From a bacterium (lineage in GTDB: Bacteria; Cyanobacteriota; Vampirovibrionia; Gastranaerophilales; UBA9971), in contig JBAWVS010000003.1 in the NCBI GenBank assembly GCA_037147175.1, positions 35,503 through 99,502 of the forward strand: a stretch of DNA of 64,000 nucleotides, read 5' to 3'. The first letter of the stretch is position 1, and each line of letters starts with the position of its first letter. Shown here one piece after another: positions 53,990 through 63,949 of the stretch. The position numbers and the translations under genes are program-made. The notes under the pieces were generated by a model. The model saw nothing but the letters and a program-made list of their open reading frames with translations. It had not been told where the DNA came from and ran no database searches.

Positions 53990-54110
53990 GTTTATTAGTT
54001 TTTTATTACAAATGTAAACTTTATAAAACCGAAAATACAGGAGTTTAATTTTTTCGATAAAAGGGTTTAAATATAATATGTGTTGGTTTTTCTAAGAGGT
54101 CTTGTAATTA

Positions 54111-54503
54111 ATGAAAAAAATTATAAGCTTGGTTTTGTTTGCTATAGTTTTGTTATCAGGATTATATTTAGATGTATCCCAGATAACCGTTCCTGATTAT
54201 ATAGATAAAATTTATCATTTTACGGGTTTTTCTTTAATAACAATCCTGTCCATATCTGTTTTTATTGCTTTTTTTGACAAAAAAGGTTTAAATATTTTCC
54301 TTATATTTGTGCTCATATTTGGAGGAATAATCTCAGCACTGGCCGAATTTGTACAAAAATTTACGATCACAAGAAGTTGCGATGTTAATGACTGGATAGC
54401 CAGTTTGTGCGGTATAATTTTTGTTGCTGCATTTACATATTTTGCTAATTGCAAGCGAGAAAGAAAGATGGAATTGCTTGAAGAAAAATTTGAATTATAC
54501 TGA
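54111..54503 (+). CDS. VanZ-like membrane protein
   Basis: 130 aa with four hydrophobic segments. The VanZ-like pattern is visible: YIDKIYHFTGFSLIT (DKxxHfxgf), AEFVQKFTITRSCDVNDWIAS (aExxQxfxpxRxxdxxD) and the last helix. The family's function is unknown in general; it often sits beside exopolysaccharide genes, as here. TATAAT at 54072-54077 may be its promoter. Confidence 0.8.
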   Translation: MKKIISLVLFAIVLLSGLYLDVSQITVPDYIDKIYHFTGFSLITILSISVFIAFFDKKGLNIFLIFVLIFGGIISALAEFVQKFTITRSCDVNDWIASLCGIIFVAAFTYFANCKRERKMELLEEKFELY

Positions 54504-54535
54504 AACGGATTTGTTTCTGTAAAATAAGTTCAAAG

Positions 54536-56002
54536 CTATTTACAACTGCTCTTATGGTTCCACATAGGCAGGAGAAACAGTATACACATAAAAGCAGAAG
54601 CTATCCAAAAATACAAAGCTCCGTTCCAGCCAAACTTGTCAATGATTGTTCCTGTACCGACTCCTGAAAATATTGCGCCTATATAGCCAAATGATCCTGT
54701 AAATCCAGTTGAGGCAGAAGCGACTTTTTTAGAGCTTGATTCAACGGCACATAATCCTCCGATAAGCATTTGCGGACCGTAAGTAAATATTCCGATCAGC
54801 CCGAGGAAAACAAAATCCAACGCTTCATTTGAAGTATTAAGTTTCAGTCCTATTATAGAAAAGATTACTCCGATTAAGAAAAATACATTTATCGGCGTTC
54901 TTTTTCCTTTAAAAACTTTGTCAGAGAGATAACCCGCTGCAACAGTACCGATAATCCCGAAAAGAGGTAAAAAACTCAATTTCCATGCCGCAGTTTGCAA
55001 AGAATTTTTCTTTGCTTCTACCAAATATTTAACAACCCAATCTTCTGTCCCAAAGCGGATAACATATACGAATATATAAGCAAAAGCAAGCAGCCACATT
55101 GTTTTATTGAATAAAATATGCTTTTTGAAAATTTCAAAATAGCTTTCGTTATCCTCAGAAGTTTCAACGGTTTTGCAAACTATATTTTTTTCGGGTTCTC
55201 TGTATTCTTCAATATCCGGCAAACCTAAAGTTGTAGGCTTGTCTCTGAGCCTGTCAAACAGAAAAATACTTATGAATACAGAAATTATTGCCGGTATATA
55301 AAAAGCAGCTTTCCAGCCGAAGTGGGCAATTACAAATCCCGAAATAACAATGCTTAAAAAAGTACCTGTCTGGTGAGATGTTGACCACAAAGACCATTTT
55401 ATTCCGCGTTCATTATTGGAATACCAGAACGTAAGACTTTTAGCTATTGCAGGAAAACCCATTGATTGAAACCAGCCGTTGCAACCCCAGAAAAAAGCCA
55501 GAGCCCATATTAATACAGTAGCTGAAGGCAGACCAAAGAATGTGAATTTCCCCGGAGTAATAAATACAGCACTTATAACAAAACAAAGATTTGCCAGCGC
55601 AGAAACGATTAAAGCTGTAGGCAGGAAAGTTCTTACATTTGAACGATCCGCAAGAATCCCGTTTACAAATTTTCCGATTGCATAGGTAAAATATAAAGTG
55701 CTTCCCAATAAACCGAGTTCTGTGTTTGAGTACCCTAAAGCAGCGCCCATTACAGGCATTGCAACAGAGATATTCTTTTTGCAAAGATAAAAAGCCACAT
55801 AACCTATAAAAGCAGCATAAAAAATCCTTAAACGCCAATGAGAATATGTTTTTTTTATTTCATCTTGATTTTCTATTTCCGAAATATCTGAAGGAGCCTT
55901 AAAAAAATTCAAAAAAGGAATTATTATTTTACCGTATATGCCTGACTGAAAAGGTTTTTGTTCTTCAACCGATGCTTTCGTTGACGATAATTTAACTTCC
56001 AT
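54536..56002 (-). CDS. OPA-family phosphate-ester antiporter (GlpT/UhpT/UhpC-like)
   Basis: 488 aa, about 12 membrane segments, longer hydrophilic N-terminus (about 45 residues). Family marks: FYLCKKNISVAMPVM in the first segments, FFWGCNGWFQSMGFPAIAKSLTFWYSNNERGIKWSLWSTSHQTG, and GPQMLIGGLCAVESSSKKVASASTGFTGSFGYIGAIFSG. Members exchange inorganic phosphate for glycerol 3-phosphate or hexose 6-phosphate, or sense it. The substrate cannot be told. Alone on this strand between converging and unrelated genes. Confidence 0.88.
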   Translation of the reverse strand: MEVKLSSTKASVEEQKPFQSGIYGKIIIPFLNFFKAPSDISEIENQDEIKKTYSHWRLRIFYAAFIGYVAFYLCKKNISVAMPVMGAALGYSNTELGLLGSTLYFTYAIGKFVNGILADRSNVRTFLPTALIVSALANLCFVISAVFITPGKFTFFGLPSATVLIWALAFFWGCNGWFQSMGFPAIAKSLTFWYSNNERGIKWSLWSTSHQTGTFLSIVISGFVIAHFGWKAAFYIPAIISVFISIFLFDRLRDKPTTLGLPDIEEYREPEKNIVCKTVETSEDNESYFEIFKKHILFNKTMWLLAFAYIFVYVIRFGTEDWVVKYLVEAKKNSLQTAAWKLSFLPLFGIIGTVAAGYLSDKVFKGKRTPINVFFLIGVIFSIIGLKLNTSNEALDFVFLGLIGIFTYGPQMLIGGLCAVESSSKKVASASTGFTGSFGYIGAIFSGVGTGTIIDKFGWNGALYFWIASAFMCILFLLPMWNHKSSCK

Positions 56003-56137
56003 ATTGCAATTCCCCGCATAGATAATAGTTAAAAGATTAATAAAATTTATTATCTCACAAAATTACAATGAAAACTTTTTCTTAGGGACTGCGGTTAAAG
56101 CTTATATATCTTGATTTTTTATTTATCAGACAGGCTC

Positions 56138-56854
56138 TTACTTACTCAAAACGTTGTTTCGTGCAAAATCATTTAAACTGGAGATAGAGTATCTGCTTAT
56201 ATCTGCATTATTATTAAAAGGCGGGGTTTGCAAATTAGGCTTAGAGATATTTTGAGGTGCAGGGTGCTTTGCAACAGGAGAATTATTTTTTGCAGCGTCA
56301 TGTTTGCTTTCCATATATTTATTTTTAAACCAGGAAGCAAGAGGAGTTGCAATAAAAGGTACTACCACTCTTTTAGCAAGAACTGTGGTTATTAAGATAG
56401 TTGATATGGCTTTGAATCCGGTGTTGCATTTTTTTGTTATTTTATTATGCTCAATCGTCCGTTCAAGTTTTGCCAGCAGGTCTTCGCCAAAGTTTTGACC
56501 ATTACTTAAATTATTAACGTAATTTTTATAATTTTCGGCAACATTCCCGAATAATTTGCCGTTAATTTTGTCCTGAACTTTTTTAGTTGTAAAATAAAAA
56601 CCTGCTGCCAGTTGGGTTGCAATCATTAAAACTCCGTTTGCCAGGTCTAAAGAAGCAACGAATTTTCTTTTTTCTTCAGGAATATTATTATTGTTCATAC
56701 TTTGATAAACATAAAAGCCGCAATTTATAGCATCTTTGGCCACATTTGCCAGAACCAAACTTCTTGCGGCATTTTCAGGATTTTTTTGAATATAATCCAG
56801 TATATTATTCATTGTTTTGCTTTTAGCAAGTTTTTCAAAAATTGGTTTAATCAT
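56138..56854 (-). CDS. Membrane-associated hypothetical protein, 238 aa (paralogue of the next gene)
   Basis: I do not recognise the family. Two or three hydrophobic stretches (GVLMIATQLAAGFYF, AISTILITTVLAKRVVVPFIATPLA) and a polar tail rich in Asn and Pro. The segment ANGVLMIATQLAAGFYFTTK-KVQDKINGKLFG resembles, in place and pattern, one in the upstream gene at 56858, so they look like diverged paralogues. Three bases after that gene, so one operon. Confidence 0.6.
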   Translation of the reverse strand: MIKPIFEKLAKSKTMNNILDYIQKNPENAARSLVLANVAKDAINCGFYVYQSMNNNNIPEEKRKFVASLDLANGVLMIATQLAAGFYFTTKKVQDKINGKLFGNVAENYKNYVNNLSNGQNFGEDLLAKLERTIEHNKITKKCNTGFKAISTILITTVLAKRVVVPFIATPLASWFKNKYMESKHDAAKNNSPVAKHPAPQNISKPNLQTPPFNNNADISRYSISSLNDFARNNVLSK

Positions 56855-56857
56855 AAT

Positions 56858-57655
56858 TTATGCACCTGCTTTCAGGTTTAATTTTTCGGCATGAATATTA
56901 TGGTTATCGTTTTTTTCCGCTTTTTGAGCTTTATTATCATTTAATTTAGGGAATGCTAACTTCATAAACTTTGGATATACCCAGTTTAGCAAACCGCAGG
57001 CAATAGGCAAAGTTATTAAAGCAATTCCTATGCCGGAAACTTCTCTAAATTTCATTACTCTGTTTGTAATAGCCTCAGCTTGAGTTTTTAAAGCGTCTAT
57101 TCTCTCAGAAATCTTGTTGACTGTTGTATCATTAGCGGCGGCTATTTTAGGGTTGGTATATTTTTCTTTTAGCCTTGTAACTTCTTTCATAAAGTTATCG
57201 GACTTTCTTGTGTCTAATTTATAACCCAAGCGTCCTTCAGAAGCCATTTTGTCGATGATTTTCCTGATATTCATAGTAATTCCGACTTGAGAAACAACAG
57301 CTATAACTGCTGATATAGGCTGTCTCCATGCGGCGTAGGTTTTTGTGTCCTGATCTTCTTTAGACAAAGGATTATATTTGATCATAAACGGCGCAACCAG
57401 ACCTGTACCCAGTCCGGTTATAATAACATTAGTAATGTCACCGGAATATTTTGATTCCGAAAATTTTTCGGCAAGCCGAACATACCATGCCTGTGTTTGC
57501 AAAAACCCTTTCCTGATAAGTTTGGACAGGGTCTGAACTTCGGCTCTGTTTGAAGAAAAAGACACAAGTTTATTATTTTTATTGAAATTATTTTTAATCT
57601 CAATAAAACTATTTTGCGAATAACTTTGCGGTTGAATTTTAGAATAAACTTCCAT
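56858..57655 (-). CDS. Membrane-associated hypothetical protein, 265 aa
   Basis: Unrecognised. A polar N-terminus (QPQSYSQNSF, KLVSFSSNR) leads into hydrophobic stretches GDITNVIITGLGTGLVAPFMI, PISAVIAVVSQVGITM and GIGIALITLPIACGLLNW, with a charged helical part between. The pattern VSQVGITMNIRKIIDKMASEGRLG aligns with the paralogue at 56138. A C-terminal Lys/Asn-rich tail. The function is unknown; it may be a lineage-specific membrane family. Confidence 0.6.
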   Translation of the reverse strand: MEVYSKIQPQSYSQNSFIEIKNNFNKNNKLVSFSSNRAEVQTLSKLIRKGFLQTQAWYVRLAEKFSESKYSGDITNVIITGLGTGLVAPFMIKYNPLSKEDQDTKTYAAWRQPISAVIAVVSQVGITMNIRKIIDKMASEGRLGYKLDTRKSDNFMKEVTRLKEKYTNPKIAAANDTTVNKISERIDALKTQAEAITNRVMKFREVSGIGIALITLPIACGLLNWVYPKFMKLAFPKLNDNKAQKAEKNDNHNIHAEKLNLKAGA

Positions 57656-57744
57656 TTCAAATTCCTAGAACAAATTTTATCCCTTATACTATATATAAAA
57701 CAGAAACCTGATAAAAATTGCTAAAATATAAAATTTTCAAACCG

Positions 57745-58719
57745 CTAATTTTTGGCAACAACTATTAAACATTCTGCAAGTTGATAATTTTCTTCTGTTG
57801 TTAAAACTATACTTCTGGGCATATTGTGATTTCGTTCTCCTAAATCTCCAGAATTTTGGTTATAGATTTTTTCTATTTGAAAATATTCAGAAATTAATTT
57901 TTTTAATTTGAAATAATCGTAACATTTAACATGGTGAGGATTTTTTTCCATGTTCCAATCGTTTGGCGTTGACAATATATAATAACCCTTAGGCTTTAAA
58001 ACTCTTTTTATTTCCTGCAATTGTTTTATTTCATTTTCTATATGTTCTAAAGTTTCAAAAGAAGTAACGATGTCAAACGAATTATCTTCAAACGGTATTT
58101 CCAAAATTGAGCCTTGTTTGTAAGAAACATCTTTATTTGAGTATATTTCATTTGCATAATTGACGGCTTCCTGATTAAACTCAACTCCATAAACTTTTTT
58201 GGCTCTCCCTAATTTAAAAAGGCAATCTGCTCCATAACCAAGTCCGCTCGCTATATCCAATACGACTTTATTTTCTGTGTATTCACAGGCAAATCTATAT
58301 CTGTCAAGATGAAAATCGCATCTGATTTTATTAAAAATATCAGTTCTATTTGCATCCATACGTTCTATTTTATTTTTTATTAAAAAATCGTCTGTAATAA
58401 TTTTTTTATTACTCGCTTCTTGAGTATTATATAAATTATCAGATAAAGAGGCTAAATCATAAAAAAGCTTTAAGTCCGTCAGGTTTAATGCAGCTAATTC
58501 ATTGCACATGCTTTCTCTGTTAGCTTTAGAGTTTATTAATACAAATTCAACACTGAAATCTTTAATTTGTTGAGGACTGATAATCGGAATTTCATCAATC
58601 TTGTGACCTTGTTTTAATTTATCATTATCAATAAATGCAACGACTTCAAATCTGTCTTCTTTTATATATTTGATATTATGAAAATCGCCTACTCCAAATA
58701 TTGCCAATCTGCTTTTCAT
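57745..58719 (-). CDS. SAM-dependent methyltransferase with N-terminal Rossmann-like domain
   Basis: 324 aa. Residues 1 to about 100 (RLAIFGVGDFHNIKYI...VVAFIDND) resemble the PglD-N/CoA-binding Rossmann fold seen with sugar-modifying enzymes. About 120-324 is a class I methyltransferase: VVLDIASGLGYGADCL (SAM motif I), VYGVEFNQEAV, SFDIVTSFETLEHIE and LKPKGYYILSTPN. Probably modifies a surface glycan; a similar Rossmann domain ends the glycosyltransferase at 60710. Next to an acyltransferase on the same strand. Confidence 0.82.
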   Translation of the reverse strand: MKSRLAIFGVGDFHNIKYIKEDRFEVVAFIDNDKLKQGHKIDEIPIISPQQIKDFSVEFVLINSKANRESMCNELAALNLTDLKLFYDLASLSDNLYNTQEASNKKIITDDFLIKNKIERMDANRTDIFNKIRCDFHLDRYRFACEYTENKVVLDIASGLGYGADCLFKLGRAKKVYGVEFNQEAVNYANEIYSNKDVSYKQGSILEIPFEDNSFDIVTSFETLEHIENEIKQLQEIKRVLKPKGYYILSTPNDWNMEKNPHHVKCYDYFKLKKLISEYFQIEKIYNQNSGDLGERNHNMPRSIVLTTEENYQLAECLIVVAKN

Positions 58720-58741
58720 AAAATTTTCTCACTCTTATCCA

Positions 58742-59416
58742 TTAAAAATATCTTTGATTATCTATATTAATATCCCAATTAACATTTATTCTGCAAATTT
58801 TAGCAGGAACACCTGCTATTAACAAATTAGGTTCTAAAAATTTCTTTGTAACCGTACTGTTCGTAGCCACAATAGAATTATCAGATATTTTTGTATTATT
58901 AAGTATTGTAACTCCTCCACAAATCCAGCAATGATCTCCTATATTAATATCTCCAGGAGGATTTAATCTTTTGTTAGTATTAATATCATAAATAGTGTGA
59001 TTATCTGTTGTTGATAATTTGATAGAATATGCAAATAAACAATCATTGCCTATATTAATACTGGTATTTTCTTCTCCCAGAACAAATAAAATATCCTTCC
59101 CATTAAAATTGCAGTAATCTCCTATTAAAATATTTGAATTGTCAGCTACACTTTTAGGTTGGGGATAAATTAAAAAATAAACATTTCTGTTTATTTTTAC
59201 ATTATCACCAATATGAATATTATTATTATTTCCTACGATTTTAATATTTAAAAACCCTAAAACTAAAAAATTTTTGCCGAATATTATATTATTATTATCA
59301 CCGGTTATATCAATTGATATATTTAATAATTTATTATTAATTTGTTGTTTGTTTCCATTTTCATCAATACTAAAAATAGTATTATTTATTCCGTCGATAT
59401 TAAATCTATTTTCCAT
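58742..59416 (-). CDS. Hexapeptide-repeat acyltransferase (LbH)
   Basis: 224 aa from the ATG at 59416; a longer frame starts with an unsupported GTG at 59434. Isoleucine-rich hexapeptide repeats forming a left-handed beta helix (NIKIVGNNNNIHIGDNV, NILIGDYCNF, NISIGND) and the maltose-acetyltransferase-like end GDHCWICGGVTIL...SIVATNSTVTKKF...LIAGVPAKICRIN, with the catalytic His in TDNHTIYD. Probably O-acetylates a sugar of the surface glycan. Precedes the methyltransferase by 22 bases. Confidence 0.85.
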   Translation of the reverse strand: MENRFNIDGINNTIFSIDENGNKQQINNKLLNISIDITGDNNNIIFGKNFLVLGFLNIKIVGNNNNIHIGDNVKINRNVYFLIYPQPKSVADNSNILIGDYCNFNGKDILFVLGEENTSINIGNDCLFAYSIKLSTTDNHTIYDINTNKRLNPPGDINIGDHCWICGGVTILNNTKISDNSIVATNSTVTKKFLEPNLLIAGVPAKICRINVNWDINIDNQRYF

Positions 59417-59544
59417 AAAATCACCAGACTCCACCCGATCTAAACACTACGCAATATTTTTCACAATCTATAATAGCATATCAAAGGTAGATGATATAAT
59501 AAATTTGTTGTTTATCTAAATTTATCAATAAAAGGAATAATTTA

Positions 59545-60702
59545 GTGCCTGAAAAACACACGGAACTGTATTGGCTGATAAGGCAAAAAGATGACATATT
59601 GATTTTTTCTGATTCTGACGATGTAATTCAACAGATGGTTAATTCATTACATACAAATAATGCTTCTATAAACGAGTGGACGAACAAAAAAGCAGACCTG
59701 ATTTTAATTGACAAAAATATTGATATAGATAATTTTGAAATAATCAAAAATCATTTAAAGCCCGACAGCAAAATTATTATTCATAAAAACAACAAAAAAT
59801 TAAATGAAATTTTATCGGGTGAAGACCTGTTTTTTGAACAGGAATACGGGGATTATAATGTATTTTATAATAATTTCTTAAACCCCTCTGAACTTAAGTT
59901 TGTTCATCCGCTATTTGAAAAATATTTTGAAAAACTGGACACAAATTTATGCAGTTTTTCTAAACATTACTTTAATCCTTATATTTACAGGTCTTTAATA
60001 CAGATTGGCACAAGAATCGAGAATGAAAAGCTTCTTAAAGACCTCTGTTCTAAAGTAATTGAAACTTATCCCGAAAATACTCCCGACAAAGGCGGTTGTT
60101 TCTGTGTTTTGGGCTATAAAAAATTTAACGCAAAAGCAAAAGACAATGATTTTTTTAACCAAATTGAATTTTATTGCCAAAACAATTTAAATTCACAAAA
60201 TCCTCACGTAATAAGATGGATAATTTCTTTATATTTCCTGCTCGGGATATATTTTCAGGAAATTATTAATGACAAGAAAAAAGCCATAAAATATTTTGAG
60301 AAATGCTATAACACCGATTACAAAAAATTTAATTCGCTTATATGCACAAAACAGGTTTTAAGTTGCGCAAACATCGGTTATTTATATCTTTCAGAGTACA
60401 ACAAACCTGATATGGCTAAAGAATGGTTTAAAAAAGGAATTGACAGAACAAAAGAAGCAATCTGTCTGGATTTAAATAAAACTGTCGGAGATGACGGTTA
60501 TTATATTCCGTTCGGGTTCATTGAAACGTCAGAATTGTGCGATATAGCTTCGCAATGTGTTTTTGCTTATAATAACGCAGAAATTTATTCTAAAAACCGC
60601 ACAGCCTTCGACAACGGCTTTAATAAAAAGCGATTCGGCTTGATTACTTATTGCCAAAAACTCGAAAAAGAGCTGGCAGAATTAAAAAACAAGGGGAATT
60701 AA
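59545..60702 (+). CDS. Hypothetical protein with TPR-like repeats, 385 aa
   Basis: GTG start with AAAGGAA nine bases before. The first about 110 residues form an alpha/beta domain of unknown kind (DILIFSDSDDVIQQMV). The rest is helical with TPR-like units (FQEIINDKKKAIKYFEKCYN, ANIGYLYLSEYNKPDMAKEWFKKGIDR). No signal peptide. It is eight bases before the glycosyltransferase gene, so probably a partner in glycan or protein glycosylation; I do not recognise it more closely. Confidence 0.65.
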   Translation: MPEKHTELYWLIRQKDDILIFSDSDDVIQQMVNSLHTNNASINEWTNKKADLILIDKNIDIDNFEIIKNHLKPDSKIIIHKNNKKLNEILSGEDLFFEQEYGDYNVFYNNFLNPSELKFVHPLFEKYFEKLDTNLCSFSKHYFNPYIYRSLIQIGTRIENEKLLKDLCSKVIETYPENTPDKGGCFCVLGYKKFNAKAKDNDFFNQIEFYCQNNLNSQNPHVIRWIISLYFLLGIYFQEIINDKKKAIKYFEKCYNTDYKKFNSLICTKQVLSCANIGYLYLSEYNKPDMAKEWFKKGIDRTKEAICLDLNKTVGDDGYYIPFGFIETSELCDIASQCVFAYNNAEIYSKNRTAFDNGFNKKRFGLITYCQKLEKELAELKNKGN

Positions 60703-60709
60703 AAGCAAC

Positions 60710-61948
60710 ATGCCAAAGGTAAGCATAATAACAGCAAGTTATAATTATGAAAACTTTATATCAGAAGCGATTGAGTCTGTTCTTTCTCAAACTTTTAAAG
60801 ACTGGGAATTAATTATTGTTGATGACGGTTCGAACGATGATTCCATTGAAGTTATCGGTCAATATGTACAAAAACACCCTAATATTTCCCTTTTTACTCA
60901 TTTTAACAATGAAAACAAAGGACTAAACGAAACAATAAAGCTTGGTCTTGAAAAATCTTCAGGAGAATATATAGCTTTTCTTGAAAGCGATGATTTTTGG
61001 GAAAATAATTATCTGAAAACAAAAATTGATATTTTCGCCCAAAATCCCGAGGCAAAACTTGTTTTTAACAATATAAATATTTTTGGCTGCGAAAATGAAA
61101 CAGTTAATGCTAAAAAGCGTTTAATAAACCCTGTCAATGCCATAAATCAAAGCTATCACTGGCCAAAAGACTTATCTCATGTTTTTTTAGTGAGTACAAT
61201 AATCCCTACGTTTTCCTGTGTTATGGTTGAAAAAAATGCTCTGCAAGAATGTAATTTTAATCTTGCTTTTGATGCATGGCTCGATTCGTGTTTGTGGGCG
61301 CAAATCGCTTTTAAGCACAAGTTGTATTACACAGATGAAAAACTTACACACTGGCGAATACATTCCGACAGTTACACAAATTCAGTTATTAACAAAAAAA
61401 ATAAAAGTAAAAATATAAATAATTTTTTCTGTTCGCTTTTAGAACTTTTTAAAAAAACTGATCTTCAAAAATACACTTCAACTTTATTCAAAGCCTGCGT
61501 TTATAAAATGATAAATTGTAAAGTTAGGCAGCTTGAATCAGGCAAAGATAATTTTATTGAAGCAATCAAAGATAAAAAAGTTTATTTATATGGCGCAGGT
61601 TCTTTTGCAGAAGAAGTTCTGGAATATTGTAATGCCTTAAAATTAAATATTGCAGGTTTTATTGACGGAGATAAAACTAAATCACAACAAAACACAGGTA
61701 AATATAAAATATTTTGCAAAGACGATATTGCGACACTAAAACCTGATGTAATAATTATTAGCGTCCAAAACTGGGAATCTTGTTATTTTGAACTACTTAC
61801 ATATTTGATTGAAAAAGATTTAAAAATAATGCCGGTTTCAAACTTTTTTGAGTTACTTCGCTACAAAACCCTGCTTAATGAGGACAATCTGGAATTGCTT
61901 AATCAGGAAAATATAGAATCATTAGAAAAACTTTATTTCTCAATTTAA
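60710..61948 (+). CDS. Glycosyltransferase family 2 with C-terminal Rossmann-like domain
   Basis: 412 aa. GT-A domain at the N-terminus: VSIITASYNYENFISEAIESVLSQTFKDWELIIVDDGSNDDS, then AFLESDDFWENNYL with the DxD equivalent, and WRIHSDSYT. From about residue 285 an extra domain KKVYLYGAGSFAEEVLEYCNALKLNIAGFIDGD...PDVIIIS resembles the nucleotide-binding domain of PglD-like sugar enzymes, comparable to the N-terminus of the methyltransferase at 57745. Transfers a sugar to a glycan in the cytoplasm. Confidence 0.88.
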   Translation: MPKVSIITASYNYENFISEAIESVLSQTFKDWELIIVDDGSNDDSIEVIGQYVQKHPNISLFTHFNNENKGLNETIKLGLEKSSGEYIAFLESDDFWENNYLKTKIDIFAQNPEAKLVFNNINIFGCENETVNAKKRLINPVNAINQSYHWPKDLSHVFLVSTIIPTFSCVMVEKNALQECNFNLAFDAWLDSCLWAQIAFKHKLYYTDEKLTHWRIHSDSYTNSVINKKNKSKNINNFFCSLLELFKKTDLQKYTSTLFKACVYKMINCKVRQLESGKDNFIEAIKDKKVYLYGAGSFAEEVLEYCNALKLNIAGFIDGDKTKSQQNTGKYKIFCKDDIATLKPDVIIISVQNWESCYFELLTYLIEKDLKIMPVSNFFELLRYKTLLNEDNLELLNQENIESLEKLYFSI

Positions 61949-62021
61949 ACTCTGTATTTTGTTTTTAGACATGTAAATGATAAAATTATTTCTGTGTTTA
62001 AAAAGATGCAGGGAGAGGATA

Positions 62022-62459
62022 ATGCAATATACTCAGGCAAATATCGGCAGAATTTTTGCAATAAAATTTGATGCGGAAGAAGATATAATCTCCGGACTTA
62101 AAGATTTAATAAAAAAAGAAAATATGCAGGCGGGCGTTATCCATCTTATTGGTGCGCTTACAAACACAGATGCCGTTGTCGGCCCTAAAAAGAAAGAATA
62201 CCCTCCTAACCCTGAATGGTGGAGCTTTAAAGATGCAAAAGAAATTATTGGGCTTGGCATTTTTGCGTGGGAAGATGACGAGCCAAAAATCCATCTTCAT
62301 GCCGGATTTGGGAATAAAAAAGAAACAAAACTTGGCTGTATAAGAACCAGAGCAGAAGTTTATCTGACTGTTGAAGGCATAGTGCAGGAATTTATAGACA
62401 CAAATATTACAAGAAAGCTTGATAAAAGATATAATGCAAGTTTATTAAGTTTTGAATAA
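62022..62459 (+). CDS. PPC/DUF296-domain protein
   Basis: 145 aa from the ATG at 62022, chosen because GGGAGAGG lies right before it and family members begin near here (YTQANIGRIFAIKFDAEEDI). The conserved HLHAGFG and LIGAL motifs belong to the PPC (plant and prokaryote conserved) domain, which in plants sits on AT-hook proteins; the prokaryotic role is unknown, and metal binding by the histidines is suspected. It stands before dnaB, without evident link. Confidence 0.85.
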   Translation: MQYTQANIGRIFAIKFDAEEDIISGLKDLIKKENMQAGVIHLIGALTNTDAVVGPKKKEYPPNPEWWSFKDAKEIIGLGIFAWEDDEPKIHLHAGFGNKKETKLGCIRTRAEVYLTVEGIVQEFIDTNITRKLDKRYNASLLSFE

Positions 62460-62557
62460 ATATCGAAATATAAATTCAAATTAAAATTTTTTATAACTTT
62501 TGCATGATAATATAATAATTCATGCATAAACTTTTAACTTTTTAGAAAGAAATTAAA

Positions 62558-63949
62558 GTGATTGAAAACGATTTTAAACCTGCCAGAAGAATAGTAATAG
62601 GAGCAGACAGAGCTGAAAGGCTTCCTCCCCAGAGCATTGAAGCAGAACAGGCTGTACTTGGCGCTTTGCTTATTGACCCTAATGCAATAACAAGAGTTGT
62701 TGAGTCTTTAAGACCGGACAGTTTTTACAAACAATCACATAAATTCATTTATACCACTATAGTAAAGCTTTTTAACAATAATGACCCTATAGATATTGTT
62801 ACCGTTTCAGAACATTTAAGGACTATAGACAAACTTGAGCTTGTCGGCGGAAGAGCTTATATAAACGACCTTGCTCTTTCGGTAATTACGTCCGCAAACC
62901 TTGAATATTACTCAAAAATAATAACGGAAAAATCCGTATTAAGAGAGCTTATCAAAGCTGGAAGCGAAATTGCTTCTCTCGGCTATGAAGATGAACATGT
63001 AGAAAAAGCTGTTGATAGTGCTGAACAAATTGTTTTTGCAATTTCTCAAAGAAAAAATACAACTAATTTAACTGCTATCGGAGAACTTGTTCTCGATGGC
63101 TACAACCTTATTGAAAAGCGCTATAACAGCAGGGATGAATTAACCGGTGTTTCCAGCGGTTTCTATGATTTAGATAATCTAACGGCAGGATTTCAGCCGT
63201 CTGATCTGATAATTGTTGCAGCAAGACCTTCAATGGGAAAAACTGCTTTTTGTCTTAATATTGCTCAGGAAGTCGGAATAAAAAATAAAAAACCTGTAGC
63301 CGTATTCAGTCTTGAGATGTCAAAAGAACAGCTTGTGCAGAGGATGCTTTGTTCAGAAGCAGAAATTGATTCTAACCGTTTAAGAACAGGACACATGCAT
63401 ACAGATGACTGGGCAAAACTTTCAAAAGCTATGGGAGAGATGGGAGATTGTCCAATATTTATTGATGATTCCCCGGGCGCAACTGTTACCGATATCAGAG
63501 CCAAATGCAGAAGACTGTGCATGGAACAAAAAGAACTCGGTCTTATAATTATCGACTATTTACAACTTATGGAAGGCAGCGGCCCGAAGAAATTTGACAG
63601 GGTACAGGAAATTTCGCAAATTTCCAGAGGCTTAAAAAACCTTGCCAGAGAGCTAAAAACACCAATAATTGCACTTTCCCAGTTATCAAGAGCCGTAGAA
63701 GCAAGACAGAACAAAAAACCTATGCTCAGCGATCTTAGAGAGAGCGGAAGTATTGAACAAGATGCTGATATCGTTATGTTCATATACAGAGAAGATTATT
63801 ATGATCCTGAAAATTTAGATAAAAAAGGAAAAGCCGATATAATTATTGCAAAACAAAGAAACGGTCCTGTCGGATCTGTAGAACTGCTCTTTCATGGCAG
63901 CATAGTCAAATTTAAAAACCCGGTAAATCCGAGAACTAATGCTTTTTAA
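62558..63949 (+). CDS. dnaB: DnaB, replicative helicase
   Basis: 463 aa with all parts: the N-terminal domain (PPQSIEAEQAVLGALLIDP), linker, and RecA-like domain with Walker A ARPSMGKTAF, AVFSLEMSKEQLVQRM, Walker B LIIIDYLQLM, SQLSRAVEARQNKKPMLSDLRESGSIEQDADIV. No intein. Unwinds DNA at the fork. Start is GTG at 62558 with only AGAAAG as ribosome signal. TATAAT at 62511-62516 is a likely -10. The 51 bases after it show nothing. Confidence 0.97.
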   Translation: MIENDFKPARRIVIGADRAERLPPQSIEAEQAVLGALLIDPNAITRVVESLRPDSFYKQSHKFIYTTIVKLFNNNDPIDIVTVSEHLRTIDKLELVGGRAYINDLALSVITSANLEYYSKIITEKSVLRELIKAGSEIASLGYEDEHVEKAVDSAEQIVFAISQRKNTTNLTAIGELVLDGYNLIEKRYNSRDELTGVSSGFYDLDNLTAGFQPSDLIIVAARPSMGKTAFCLNIAQEVGIKNKKPVAVFSLEMSKEQLVQRMLCSEAEIDSNRLRTGHMHTDDWAKLSKAMGEMGDCPIFIDDSPGATVTDIRAKCRRLCMEQKELGLIIIDYLQLMEGSGPKKFDRVQEISQISRGLKNLARELKTPIIALSQLSRAVEARQNKKPMLSDLRESGSIEQDADIVMFIYREDYYDPENLDKKGKADIIIAKQRNGPVGSVELLFHGSIVKFKNPVNPRTNAF

